DNA of 64,000 nt from Quercus robur (Eukaryota; Streptophyta; Magnoliopsida; Fagales; Fagaceae), in the NCBI RefSeq assembly GCF_932294415.1, contig NC_065538.1:22723759-22787758 (forward strand). Reading direction: 5' to 3'. Each line of letters starts with the position of its first letter. Position 1 is the stretch's first letter. A program made the position numbers and the translations under genes. Shown piece after piece: positions 46,962 through 58,825 of the stretch. The notes below the pieces were generated by a model. It worked only from the letters and a program-made list of their open reading frames with translations. It did no database searches and was not told the DNA's origin.

Positions 46962-47300
46962 GTTTTAGTTGCAATTTCACCTTATATATTTACGGACAAG
47001 ATCTGACCCTAAACATGTTTGGATCTATCTTTTCCAACTCATTACGTGACAATTTATAAGAATAATCATTTCTATTATTTAAACAAGTTATATGACTTAT
47101 TAAAAAAGTTATGTGACTAAAATTACACACAAATGATTTCTTTAGTCTCCACATAATAGGTTGGAGCAAAATAGTTTTGTAGCATAACTTTTGTGTATGT
47201 TTGGTATTAGCTTATAAGCTCAGCTTTTATGTACAATTTTTTAAAATCTTAAATTTCTCAACTTTTTTTAAGGTACATGTACACTTTAGCACAATTTCAA

Positions 47301-47348
<48 letters not shown>

Positions 47349-47433
47349 TGTATGCAAAAAACTAGATAAGCTATCTCCAAATGGACACAAATTGTCTACA
47401 TTTATTTGTGTCAATTATGTCATTTTAATTTTC
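46962..47433. other. Intergenic AT-rich spacer with a T run
   Basis: Nothing coding. A T homopolymer of about 42 lies at 47,305-47,346. Confidence 0.5.
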
Positions 47434-47444
47434 AAAATCAAGGT

Positions 47445-47605
47445 ACCACCGCACATCCTTGGTGCAATGGTCATTCCACAAGTATAAGTGCTTATAGGGA
47501 GTAGGGGGTAAGGGCCGAGGTTCAAGTCTCCAGGAGGGAGTTTCATACACATATACACATAGATTAAGCTAGAGTTAATTTTTATCTTGTATAAAAAAAT
47601 AAAAT
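47445..47605 (+). mobile_element. tRNA-derived SINE with 11-bp target duplication
   Basis: The head carries an A-box-like TGGTGCAATGGTCATTCC and a B-box-like CGAGGTTCAAGTCTCC with the spacing of an internal RNA polymerase III promoter. The tail ends ATCTTGTATAAAAAAATAAA. AAAATCAAGGT is repeated exactly at 47,434-47,444 and 47,606-47,616, the target duplication left by LINE-machinery integration. The element lies about 270 bp upstream of the MFP1 start codon, so it may sit within or next to the promoter. Confidence 0.88.
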
Positions 47606-47847
47606 AAAATCAAGGTCATTCATGTCAATTTCATCCCTGAACTTTCAATATCAAGACAATATATGCCAAAGTTGAAGATTAAGTTGACCAAATTATGAAC
47701 TGGTCTTGCTGGTAATTACAACAAAAAACTTGGGAGATTTTTTAAGTTACTTCACGACTGGTGATAGTAACACAAACCCGTACTGAAAGATAGAAAGAAA
47801 GAAAGGAAGAACAATCTCCTCTTTACATTTACAGTGTCACAACCTCT

Positions 47848-47875
47848 CTTTCTCTTTCTCTCTCTCTCTCAAGCA
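47848..47875 (+). promoter_or_regulatory. CT-rich 5' leader of the MFP1 gene
   Basis: A pyrimidine tract (CTCTCTTTCTC repeated) ends one codon before the start codon (CAAGCAATGGG). CT tracts are common in plant leaders and core promoters. A purine-rich stretch (GAAAGAAAGAAAGG) lies about 80 bp upstream. No clear TATA box was seen. Confidence 0.45.
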
Positions 47876-50800
47876 ATGGGCTTTTTTGTGGGAAGCTCTT
47901 GCTTTTTACACTCTCCCCCCTGCCAATCTCGCTTTCTTTCTTCTTCTTCTTCTCAACCCATGTTCTTGTATTCTTGCACAAGAAATGCAGAGACAAAGAG
48001 GAAGAACATTGCTCCAATGGCTTCTATGCACCATCAGGACCCAAACCAAGGCGTTCACTTAAAGAGGAGGGCGATTCTGTTTGTGGGTATTACGGTTCTT
48101 CCCTTATTGCAACTCAAGGCTAGAGCTCTTGAAGGTTTAGCAACAAGTAAGACTAAAATATCAAAACTCTTTGGCTTTCAAAGATTTACATATACTGCCG
48201 CTTTATTCTTTTTTTTTTTTTTTTTTTTATGGCTCTATGTAATAAGTTCTATTTTTGTAACAAGTTTATGACTTTGGTGATATGGGTCTTCAAGATTTTT
48301 GCTTTTCTAATGTGTTCTTTATAACAAAAGTTGATTGGAACTTAATCTTCTTCTTCTTCTTCTTCTTATTATTTCTTTTTAATAGGGTTAGTTACAATTA
48401 TTGTTTCTTTTTAGTTTATACACTTTCTTTAAGCAACTCTATATTATTGGTGTGGTAAATTTTGAGTTTTGTCTGTTTCTTGTATTGGTTTAGATTCTTT
48501 TTCAAGAAATTTTTTTCTGGGGTGGCTAAATTTTTTGTTAATTGCCACCTCTTTGTGCAACTGAATTATTATTTTTAATTAATATTCAGCTATTCCATTT
48601 ATGTGTGAAAATAATGGCTGGTTACCTCTAACACCTGTCTGTTGAATTGGTTTTTTGCTGAGTTAGCTTAAGGAGTTACTTACATGACTAATGGTAGGGG
48701 AACCAAAACCAAATATAAATTTAAAGATAATCAATAGTAATGTTATCTTGATTTGAGTCACTAAGTGTTGTGTAAAATAGATTAGTATAGCAATCTAAGT
48801 TAGGTTTCTGTAATAGGGGGAGGATGACAAGAAATTAGTGGCAAAGGTTAAGTTTGGTTTTAATAGTTTAGCATGAGTACCTGTTAAAAAAGTCAGTTTG
48901 AAACAGAAGTATGGATATGAATCCAAATCGGTACTTAAACATATCTATTACTTTCAAAACCATAAGTATATAGTCTAATAATTATGATTATTAATAAAGG
49001 AACTTGTCTTATTATACTATTTGCTTTAGGTAAATTCAACAACAGTCTATTTGGATGGTAAAATTTGATGGTTCATAGTAGTGTAGACCAGTAGTTTGTG
49101 CCTAGCTTTGGATTATAAAGAGAGAAGTAAGCTCAAAGCTAATTATGCCATGGCTATTGCCAGATGTGTTTTTACTGTACCATTAAAAATACCCTTCTTT
49201 TGTCATTGAATTAAAGAAGGGTAAGTATATACTATTATCAATGTTTCACCTTCATGATTGAAATGATGGGATTAATATGACACCCCCCTTTTTTTTTCTT
49301 TTAAAGAATGATTTCATGAAAGGTGTAACTTTAATTTCAGAGATCAAATTCTAATGTCAACCTTGCATTTCAGCATATGTTTATTATAGCCCATTATGTG
49401 TGCACCCTTATATTTCTTGGTGGTTGTGACTTAGATATAAAACTTTCAAGAATTCCACAAATGACTCAAGGTATCTCATATGATATAGTTTTAGGAAAGG
49501 CTTTTTCCAATTCCTAAATACAAATACACAAAATAATGTAATGGGAATGGATGAATTTTAAATTAGTTATTGACTAAGAGAGAGATGCTGAGGTTTAAAA
49601 TGTAGATTGGATGGAGAAGTTAGTGTTGTTTGGGAACAATATTGTGGCATGAAACCTTTCATATTTCATTGCTTCTCCTTAGTATTCATGGTATGAAAGT
49701 TGCATTAGTAATTCCTGGCATAAAGTTGATTGCCCCTCACTCTTCATTCGTAATGAAGTGACCAAATGTTATGCTGGCGTCAACCTTCCAAAACCCTCCT
49801 CCTTTTTTGAGGATTGGGATTGGCTGTGAATTTCACTGCCCCTCACTCTATGTATCGAAAATTTCTTCTTAAGCCCTGGAATTATAATAACATTCTTCTT
49901 CTGGTCTTTTCAACTTGTATGATAGTTACATTTATAGGACTAGACTTATGATTTGAGGGGATTCTGAATTACTTTCCAAGCATCATACTAGCCTGAGATG
50001 GATCATCTAGGATGTAACCATGTCCAGGAACAAATGGCAAGATCTAAGCTTAGATGTAGCAGTGCACATTAGTGACTTGGCATATGATGATGTTTTTCTA
50101 ACAGGAAACTCCAATTTTGATAATTTTGATAAGAGAGTTAGGAAATGCTTTTTTTTTTTTTTTAATAGATTAAAGAAAGTGAATGTCACAAACATATTTC
50201 CTGGACAAATATGTCTATAGAAGAAGGTGAAAATAGGGGACTTAATGCTTATTTGTTTTTTTGGTCATATAGTTGTTCAAACTTAATAAGGCTTGGAGGA
50301 TATTTCTCCACTTAAGGATCTAAAGTATATGGATACTGCAACTTGGCAGCTTATATTGACAATTTGATATATACACTAATCGTGAATTGATACAATTTTT
50401 AGTAGGAGCTTTCTGATTTTCATGGACTTCTTCAGTTTTAATATGTTGTATAATCTCTCTCGAAAAGATTCTGATTATGTGCTTAATCTTTAGGTGCTTT
50501 CTCTGTCATGGTCTATTCTTTCGTTATCATAACAATTATTATTGTGTGTACCCGATTGCAATCTCCTCAGTATGATTGTTTATAAATTTATTCATTTTCT
50601 TTCAGAGGAAAGTGAGCTAATGAAACCAGAGGAGAACCAAAACGCAGAGGTCTGGATCTCTGCTAGATTCACAAATGATTCCAGATTAGTATATTCTGTT
50701 GTTTTTATGTTTGAGTCTTTGAAACTTGATGTGTTCTCAAGTAAGTAGCTTTTATGGACAGCAAGCAATTCAAAGAGATGCTCCACCAAATCCCTTCCTA

Positions 50801-52925
50801 GCTCTGCTGAACGGACTTGCAGTATTTGGTTCTGGTGTTTTTGGTGCGCTCTACGCTTTGGCTCAGAGAGAAAAGACAGCTTCTAATGCAATAATAGAAT
50901 CTGTAAGCCTATTTACTTATGAAAAAAAAGAAGCATCTTTAAGCTGCCAATGCCTTTTATAGTCAAGGTTTCTCATAAGCTAATATGACTTGGCACCTTT
51001 GAGCATTCAAGAGATACCCTTCTAAAGGGCCTTTTTTGTTTTTTCCCCTTGCAGAAGGAACATGAGGTAGTTTTGAAGAAAAAATTCGCGAGAAATTTTT
51101 TACTTGTTTTGAGCTTAAAAAAGATTAAACAACCCTGACTTTATTGCCAGAGCTTTTTATTACATTGGCTAGTTGTTGGATTTTAACCCATGCATGCATT
51201 GGTTGAGTTTCACAGATGAAGTCCCGACTGAAAGAAAAGGAAGCTGCTATTGCTTCATTAGAGAGAAACTTTGAATCAAAGTTACTGAAGGAACAGGAAG
51301 AACGAACCAAGCAACTCAGAAAGGCAAAGGAGGAGCAGCAGACCTTATTGAGCCAACTAAATGCAGCAAACAGGACGATCACAGGTTTGGGACAGGAGCT
51401 GAAAAGTGAGAAAAGATTGATTGAGAAGCTTAAAGATCAAATTGACAGTCTTGAGATCAACCTTTCAAAGGCTGGGGATGATAAAAAGGAACTTGAAGAC
51501 AATTTGAAGGAAAAGCTCGATTCAATTCAAGTCTTACAGGAAAGGATCAATTTGCTCAGCCTAGAGCTCAAGGATAAAGAAGATAATATTCAAAATCTTA
51601 GCTCTTCTCTTGCTGAAAAGGAATTAGAGTTGAACAACTTGAATTTTACCTACAAGCAGACTAAGGACGAACTTGCTAAAGCTCATACAGAAATACAAAG
51701 AATGGAAGGTGAATACCTAAAAATTCAAAAAGAACTAGAATCAAAAAATTCTATGGTGGATGAATTAAATACAAGAGTAAGTTCTTTGACTTTTGAGAGA
51801 GATGATTATAAGAGGAAATTGGATGTAATTAAGGAGGAATACAATGATCTAAAGTCATTTTCTGAGAAGAAGGCAGCTTTGGATGATAAGCTTTTGGGAG
51901 AAAAAGAAGAGGAACTTAATCAGCTAAAGCAGAAGCTTGAGCTTGCTCTAAATGAATTGAGTGAAAACCAAGCAATAATTGCTGATTTGACCCAAGAAAG
52001 AGATGGTTTGAGGGGAACGCTGGACACAGAATTGAACAATGTAAAGCAGCTGAAACTTGAACTCCAGAACACACAAGAAACCCTTGGAAAATGTAGAAAT
52101 GAAGTTTCTGATCTCACAAGTCAACTAAAACAGTCTATAAATCTGTGCTCAGAGCTTGAGAGTGAGATCTCTAGGGTCCAGGCAGAGTTTAGTGAAGTGA
52201 GGGAATCACTGCAGAGGAGTCTTGATGAGGCAAAACTAACTAGTGAAGTTCTGGCTGGTGAGATGACAGCAGTGAAGGAAGTTCTGAAGAAAACAAACGA
52301 GGAGCTACAATTTGTGTCCCATGAACTGACAACTACAGTGGAAGATCGTGATAGACTACAACAGGAATTGGTTGGTGTCTATAAAAAAGCAGAAAATGCA
52401 GCCAATGATTTAAAAGAAGAAAAAAATGTAGTTTCTTCTTTAAGCAAAGAACTACAGACTTTGGAGAAGCAAATCTTGAAAGACAAAGAGGCTCGAAGAT
52501 CTCTTGAAACAGACCTGGAAGAGGCTACCAAATCACTTGATGAGATGAACCGAAATGTTTTTGTACTTTCTAGAGATCTAGAGAAGGCTAATTCTCAAAT
52601 TTCCGACCTTGAAGATGAAAAGGAGGTGCTTTACAAGTCTCTTACAGAGCAAAAGAATGTATCTAAAGAGGCCCAGGATAACATGGAAGATGCTCATAAC
52701 CTTGTCATGAGACTAGGGAAGGAAAGGGAGAGTTTGGAGAAGCGAGCAAAGAAGCTTGAGGATGAATTAGCATCTGCCAAGGGTGAAATATTGCGGACAA
52801 GGAGTCAAATAAATTCGTCAAAAGCTCATGTAAATAATCAGCGACCACAGCAAGAAGAAGCTGAAGGCAATGTCACAGTTACTGCAAAGAAAAATGTTAG
52901 GAGGAGAAAGGCTAGTTCCCAATGA
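47876..52925 (+). CDS. MFP1: MAR-binding filament-like protein 1 (MFP1) homologue; four exons
   Basis: The model is join(47876..48146, 50606..50649, 50762..50902, 51216..52925), 721 residues, close to the ~726 of the Arabidopsis protein. The N-terminus is Ser-rich and looks like a transit peptide (MGFFVGSSCFLHSPPCQSRF). Two hydrophobic segments follow, at about 66-80 (AILFVGITVLPLLQL) and 117-139 (NPFLALLNGLAVFGSGVFGA). Residues 153 to about 690 are one long coiled coil, with family motifs EKLKDQIDSLE, RINLLSLELKDKE and NVEDAHNLV-like DAHNLVMRLGKERE. The tail is basic (RRRKASSQ). MFP1 proteins attach to thylakoids facing the stroma, bind DNA of plastid nucleoids, and have been linked to placement of starch granule initiation; an older role at the nuclear matrix is also described. 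Intron 1 (2.46 kb) is T-rich. The second donor (GAG then GTCTGG) is weak but keeps phase and spacing. All frames are intact, so the gene should be functional. Confidence 0.9.
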
Positions 52926-54619
52926 GTTAGTGAACTATCATGATTTCTGTAACCTTCCCCCATGTTCAAATGTTCTTGTATCCTCAGAAATGAGTTTTTT
53001 TGGGCTCTCTTCTTCTTTGACATTTTTTTTGGTGCGAAACAATTATATATATAACAATGAGGGGTGAAAACTGATTAAAGCATGTATGTTAGGATTCTCA
53101 TTGATGAGTTTTGTTTCCGTTGTATGTTTTTAAATGTAGTATCAATTCCTGTAAATTTTTTGACTGGAAGTATTCTACTAATTTTTCATTTGTTTTTATA
53201 TAATATGTTCATTTTTGTTAGCTGCTAGCATTCTTCTGACAAATTGTTAGTCTTCTAAACGAGTCTAGCTTTTGTTAGTCTGCTTGGTTTTTTATTTTAT
53301 TTTTTTTAATAAATGTTTTTATTTAAATTATTAATCTATATAACATAAGGTTGGAACATATATACTTGGTATGTGGGTGTTTAACAAATTTGCACTGTGC
53401 ACTAGGGTATAGAATAATCTGCAATTGGTTTGAGAAACCCCATGTGCAAACGTTTTCTTAGATGATATTAAAATGTTTAAAGAACTAACTAAACTGTCAC
53501 TGTAAGTATGAAACAAAATGACTTCATTGTTCTGTAGTACTCGGGTTACTCTGACATTTAATACTGTTCTCTCCTTAACTAGTTGACTGAGCTATTTTAC
53601 TAGTTTCTAAAGTACTTTGTCACATGCATGACTCTCACATACCATGGTTATTTCTAGACCCCAAAGTTTTGTGAGCATTGTTTATAGGGTCTGGTTAATG
53701 TGTGCCCTTAAGCTATCCATTTTTAGAATCATTTTTTTGATAATCGAAAAAGCTATAAATATTTTTTCAATTCTTGAGAAAATTTTTTCCAAAAATGAAA
53801 ATTATTGTCTACCCTTAGGGCACACATTAGCAAAATCCTTGTTTATAATGAAACTTTAACTCCAAAGATAATAAAAATGACCATATGACTGGTAATATCT
53901 TCATTCCAACCAAAGTTTCCAAAAACTGTTTTGCACCCTTTACATTGAAACTCCTAGTCAATTCATAGAACCATATTATTAAGTTCACATCCTCCAACTA
54001 ATCTAAAGTTAAAAAGAAATACGAGGCAATGTCTAGTAAAGTTAAAATTTTATGGCTACTTACTAGGAAGCACGGACACTTTATTTAAGGTATCGTACCT
54101 GTGTCATACTAGTGTTGTATAGATTGTTTCATGTTATAATTTTCTAAAAATTGCTTATGTCATCTTGTCAAACCAGTGTCCATGTACATGCTTCCTAAGT
54201 TGCTTGCCTAAAATAAGAAAAGGGTGTGGCTAGCCAAGAAAATGTGTTTTTAGAAAGTCCATTAGGCAACTTAATCAAACATTAGATTACAATTGTCAAA
54301 TTGTGTCAATATGTTGATTTCAGTTCAATCAAAGGGAATGGATCCTTTACATCAAAAAATAAATAAATAAAAGGGAATGGATCCTTGGTGTCTACACCAA
54401 ATATTTTTTGACCTAATTGATTTCATTGGACCTAATCGATTGTAACTAATAGCAATTGATCTGAGACTTTTTAAAGATTTATTTATTTAGTGTAATTGGT
54501 TACAAGTAATTTATATTCTTTACTTGTTCGTTAATATAATATAAGAGCACTATTTTAAAGGCCCAAAATTAACTATTGTAAATAGATTGATCATTGATTA
54601 ATAAAATGTGGTTGAGTTG
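52926..54619. other. MFP1 3' UTR and AT-rich intergenic DNA
   Basis: The 3' UTR probably spans a few hundred bases. Beyond about 53,250 no gene is seen. GTGTGCCCTTAAGCTATCC (about 53,699) and CTACCCTTAGGGCACAC (53,810) are inverted, with AAAATTTTTTCCAAAAATG between them, so about 53,690-53,830 may be a small foldback MITE. GGGAATGGATCCTT is duplicated at 54,335 and 54,373. Confidence 0.45.
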
Positions 54620-56070
54620 GGAGAAATTATGTGTGCCTAAATCTTGTCGAGGGATGAGGTTTAAATTGTTGAAACCTTTTAATTTGGCTTTATTAGCTAA
54701 ACAAGCTTGGAGGTTGCAGTTAGCTCAAAATTCTTTGGTGTAAAAAGTGTTTTAAGGCAAGATATTTTAAAGACGGTGATTTCATTCATGCCTCTTTGGG
54801 GAATAATTCATCATATATTTGGAGAAGCATTTTATCAGCTCAAGGGATTGTTAGGAAAGGGGTAAGATGGCGTGTGGGGAATGGAAGGTGTATTAGGATA
54901 TGGGAGGATTAGTGGCTCCCAAACTCTTCGCCTCTTCCTCATATAGTGTGATTTCTCCTAGGAGTCTAAATCCTCACATTTCTATGGTTGATGACCTTTC
55001 GATCTAAAAAATAAGAGTTGGAATTTGAATTTGAAGCTGAGATTATTGGGAGAATTCCATTGAGTGACCGTCTTCCTGAAGATAAACAGATTTGGGGTGC
55101 AACATCTAATGGATTGTTCACAATAAGAAGTGCATATCAGATTGCTATGGATCTTAATAGAAAAGAACCCGCTGGTTCCACCTCTAATGGGAGTGGTATG
55201 CGATTATTTTGGAGGAAATTGTGGAATATCAATGTCCCTCATAAGATAAGACACTATGCTTGGAGAGGTGCAAAGGATATTCTCCCAACAAAAGCAAACT
55301 TAGTTCACCGACATGTTCTTCTAGATGATACCTGAGAAGAATGTGGTTTAATGTCTAAATCTATGGTTCATTTTTTCTTTGGTATTTATTAATGGAAGCT
55401 AACTGGTCTGAAGAGGATTTGGCATTGGTTGATGCTATTGTTTGGGCTATGTGGACTAATAGAAATGAGGTGCGACATGGGGGATTAAGGAAAAGTGGAG
55501 ATCAGTTGTTATTCTGGTGTAAACAATACTTAGATGACTACTGGGCTGTGCTGGGAGCTTCGGTAAAGATGCAGCAGTAGTTGGAGTCGAAATGGTTACC
55601 TCCGGATGAGCCTTCTTATAAGATTAATGTGGATGGGGCTGTTTTTGCTGGTAAAAAATAAGTTGGTGTGGGAGTGGTAATAAGAGATCATGAGGGTAAT
55701 TTTATTGCTGGGATTTGCAAAAAGTTTTAAGTTCCGTTGGTGGCTGTTGAGATTGAAGCAAAGGCTCTTGAAACTGGAATGTTTTTTGCAGTTGATATGG
55801 GTATTCAGGACTTTATCTTGGAAGGAGACTCTTAATTTGTTTCGGGCTCTGCATGATAATTCTCCTGCTCCTGCCTCTGTTACTAATCTGATTTATGAAG
55901 TTCAAGTTATGTCCTACGAGTTCCGTAGAGTTAGATTTTCTCATGTTTGTAAGAAGGGCAATGTCCCTGCTCATCTTTTAACTAAACATGTTATAAGTAT
56001 TGATGATTTTTTAGTTTGGATTGAAAAGAGTCATTGTTTTCTAAAACAAACTCAACTCTCCTTCATGACG
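54620..56070 (+). pseudogene. LINE (L1-type) remnant: reverse transcriptase end, zf-RVT and RNase H
   Basis: Read on the + strand in shifting frames, the order is that of the 3' half of plant LINEs: the end of reverse transcriptase ([18 protein letters not shown] at about 54,690), [17 protein letters not shown] near 54,815, the zf-RVT domain at 55,081-55,335 (FWRKLWNINVPHKIRHYAWR), then an RNase H-like domain from about 55,590 (SYKINVDGAVFAG; VEIEAKALETGMFFAVDMG; the conserved GDS near 55,830 is followed by a stop). It ends with FSHVCKKGNVPAHLL near 55,940. Many stops and frame changes show it is dead. A stand-alone domesticated RNase H is unlikely because of the decay. Confidence 0.75.
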
Positions 56071-58825
56071 TATCCGTTACTATTATTTCCTAATAAAGCT
56101 TTTGTGTGTTGGGAATCTCATTCCAATACTTGGGTCATTCTATGGTACCAGAGGGGGTACGGTACCCACTTAAAATTTTCAATCGTTGATTTCATTTGTT
56201 TTAATCCTAGTCGTTTATTTAATTTTAACGAAAACCTGTTACCGGTCAAGCATGTTCTATATAAAAGTAAAGTAAATATACATAAATAGAAAAAAAAAAA
56301 AAAAATAGACGTCTCTGCATCTCTCGGGTTCTTTCTCTCTCGCTCTCATTCTTCAGTTCTTCCTTTGCTTCTCTCGAGTTCTTGCTCTCTCTCTCTTTTG
56401 TTGTGTGTGATGGGTGAAAATCTTTTGGCATCCTGTAGATTTATTGAGTGGTGAAGGCTTCTCAAAAAAATCAAAATCGCTTTAACATAGTTGAAGGTAA
56501 GTATCAAAACAACAAAACCCTAACTCATGCAAGATGTAAAATATGTTTTGTTTCCCCAAATTGTTTGTTAGTTTTTTGGATGTTGTTTTGCTTGACGAGT
56601 TATATAAGAATAGATGTTATGCTTAAAGATTATTAAATCTTGGAACATTCAAAATAGAATTAGGCCCTATCAAATATGCTATCTGTGTTTATAGTTTGGA
56701 TTTAATATTTTGGAGTTGTATTGTTTGCCTTATAAATTTTAAGTTAGTAATCTTAGTTAGGTGGTCTTTGAAGGACTCTGTGTGTACTAAAGTGGCTGTG
56801 TTGGGCTGGTTGTTCTATTTGTAATTTGTTTGCTCTTCAATATAATGTCTGAATTATCCCAAAAAAAAAAAAAAAAAAAATTGAAGTACATCTTATGCAT
56901 TGGATCATGTGGAACAATGTTTATCTGCTTTCATTTACTACTTTCTATTTCAAATGATTATTGTTGATTGCACATCACTACTCTCTCTATTTTATATGTT
57001 CGAATATGCTATAAGCCTATAATTGGGGAATTTATCCCTCTATGGTGCGCGTTGATTCTTAGCTAGCTTGCGGGGTTAATGATCTATTGTTTTTTTCGTC
57101 AGTAGTTTCTGCTTTGAGTTTGTATCGAGACTCCCCTGTTATTGTGCAGGGGTTTATTTTGCTTTTAGGTTGGCCTATGTGATTTAAAGGCTGATGGTTT
57201 GTTTGTTTCATTTGTAAGGTCTGATGGCCTAGACTTTGTAAAGTTTAAAAGAGATGTCCTATCAATTAAATGGGAAAAAAAAAAGGCCTAAAGCTTTCAA
57301 AATACATTCTACAAGTGTTGATTTTGAACCCAAACCATCATGAGCCATCACTGCTAATATTAATACCTTACCACTAAATGTTATCATGTATTAGCATTCA
57401 CTAGATGTTATTCCACTTGAGTGTGATATGATTATAACATAAAATACCAAATAGTTAGACAAATAGTGAATTCTATAAGTTTCTTTTCGTGAAAAAAGCT
57501 ACAACAAAGTATTGAAAGCGAATGGAATGTAATCTAAGATAGCTTGATGGATGAATCTAAGATAGTGGGTATGGGGTATGGTATCCACCCAAATCTTAGC
57601 CATATATTTTTATTGTTTCAATCTTGACCGTTTATTGATTTCTAATACTTTTTCTACACATGTATATGGACAGTGCAGTCATTCATCAGGCAAAGTTGAA
57701 ACGTTCAAGGACAAGGTAGACGCCATCCATCGACAAGATATTTGCGGACTTGGTTGTTAAGCATATACAACTTGTGAAAGAGCAAATTACTTTTAGTTGT
57801 TATAAAGTATTAGTTGTTGGAAAAATGGAGCTACAACGTGAGGATGGAACCTTTGACCAAAAAAATAGTTGTAGAAATATTGAATGTAATTGTTAAATAT
57901 TGATAACATTGCATTTTGGTAGACTTTGAAATCTAAAATTATTTTGAAATGTAGTTATAGCTTGTTGTTGGTTTGGTGTATTTTTGCTTTTGCTTGATTG
58001 CTTCATTTTGTTATTTCCTAACAAAAATATCATTAGCTATTTTCATTAGAATGCATAATTTATTTGCTTCTCAATTTTACACTCACTTTCCCTTCATATT
58101 TGGGACATCAAGTTCTTCAAGAACATGCTCTGATGCCTAAATTTGTTTTATGTTTCAATTTCAAGTTCTTCAAGAAAACACACTGAGGCCTAAATTGTTT
58201 TAGGTTAAATTTTTTTTTTCTTCTTTAGAGTTCACAGTTACAACATTGTATGGTCTAAATATATAGATTCTTTGGAATCATTTAGAGGATCAAATGTTTC
58301 CTAACAAATAACGTTTGCTTTGGGTCACCTTTTTTTTTTCATTGAGAAAATTTAAGACCATAAAGGTATCAATAAAGCTGAGATGTGTTTGATTAAAATA
58401 ATACCCATGAGATGTCAAAATATCTTTACAATTACTAAAAAAAAAAAAAAAAAAAAAAAATCCAAGATATCACTCTAACATGGCAAAATTGAGTAGTTTG
58501 AATGCTATTATGGTAAGTTTCAAAATATTTAGTATTTTAGTCATTCTAGGTATTTTATGCGCTACTTTGTTCATTTTCAGTGTTATTTATTTATTTATTA
58601 ATTTTGAAAGTTTAAAAATGTATTTTAGTCATTTTATAGGTTAACGAAGGTATTTTGGTAATATTTGAAGCATTAGGGTATTTTAGTAATTTTATATATT
58701 TTTAGGATTATTTTTTGAAATCCTTAATTTCTAGGGTATCTTTGTTAATTTTCAAGTTTATAACTATTTTGGGAAAATTTCTTGTTAAAATTTTAATTAT
58801 TACCAAGATTGTTATGAATCAACAA
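56071..58825. other. AT-rich intergenic DNA with two retroposon 3' tails
   Basis: No gene is supported. A TATCCC-A(20) tail at 56,855-56,880 is preceded by TTGTTTGCTCTTCAATATAA. A second A tail at 57,274-57,284 is preceded by ATGTCCTATCAATTAAATGG. Both look like 3' ends of 5'-truncated LINEs, the first possibly the tail of the remnant to its left. A CT-rich tract lies at 56,310-56,400, a passage with GGTACCNNNGGGTAC near 56,143-56,165, and a poly(A) of 23 at 58,438-58,460. Confidence 0.5.

Noticed and set aside
56246..56431. 61-codon - strand Glu/Arg-rich frame
   Set aside because: Derives from a CT-rich tract and poly(A); no support as a gene.
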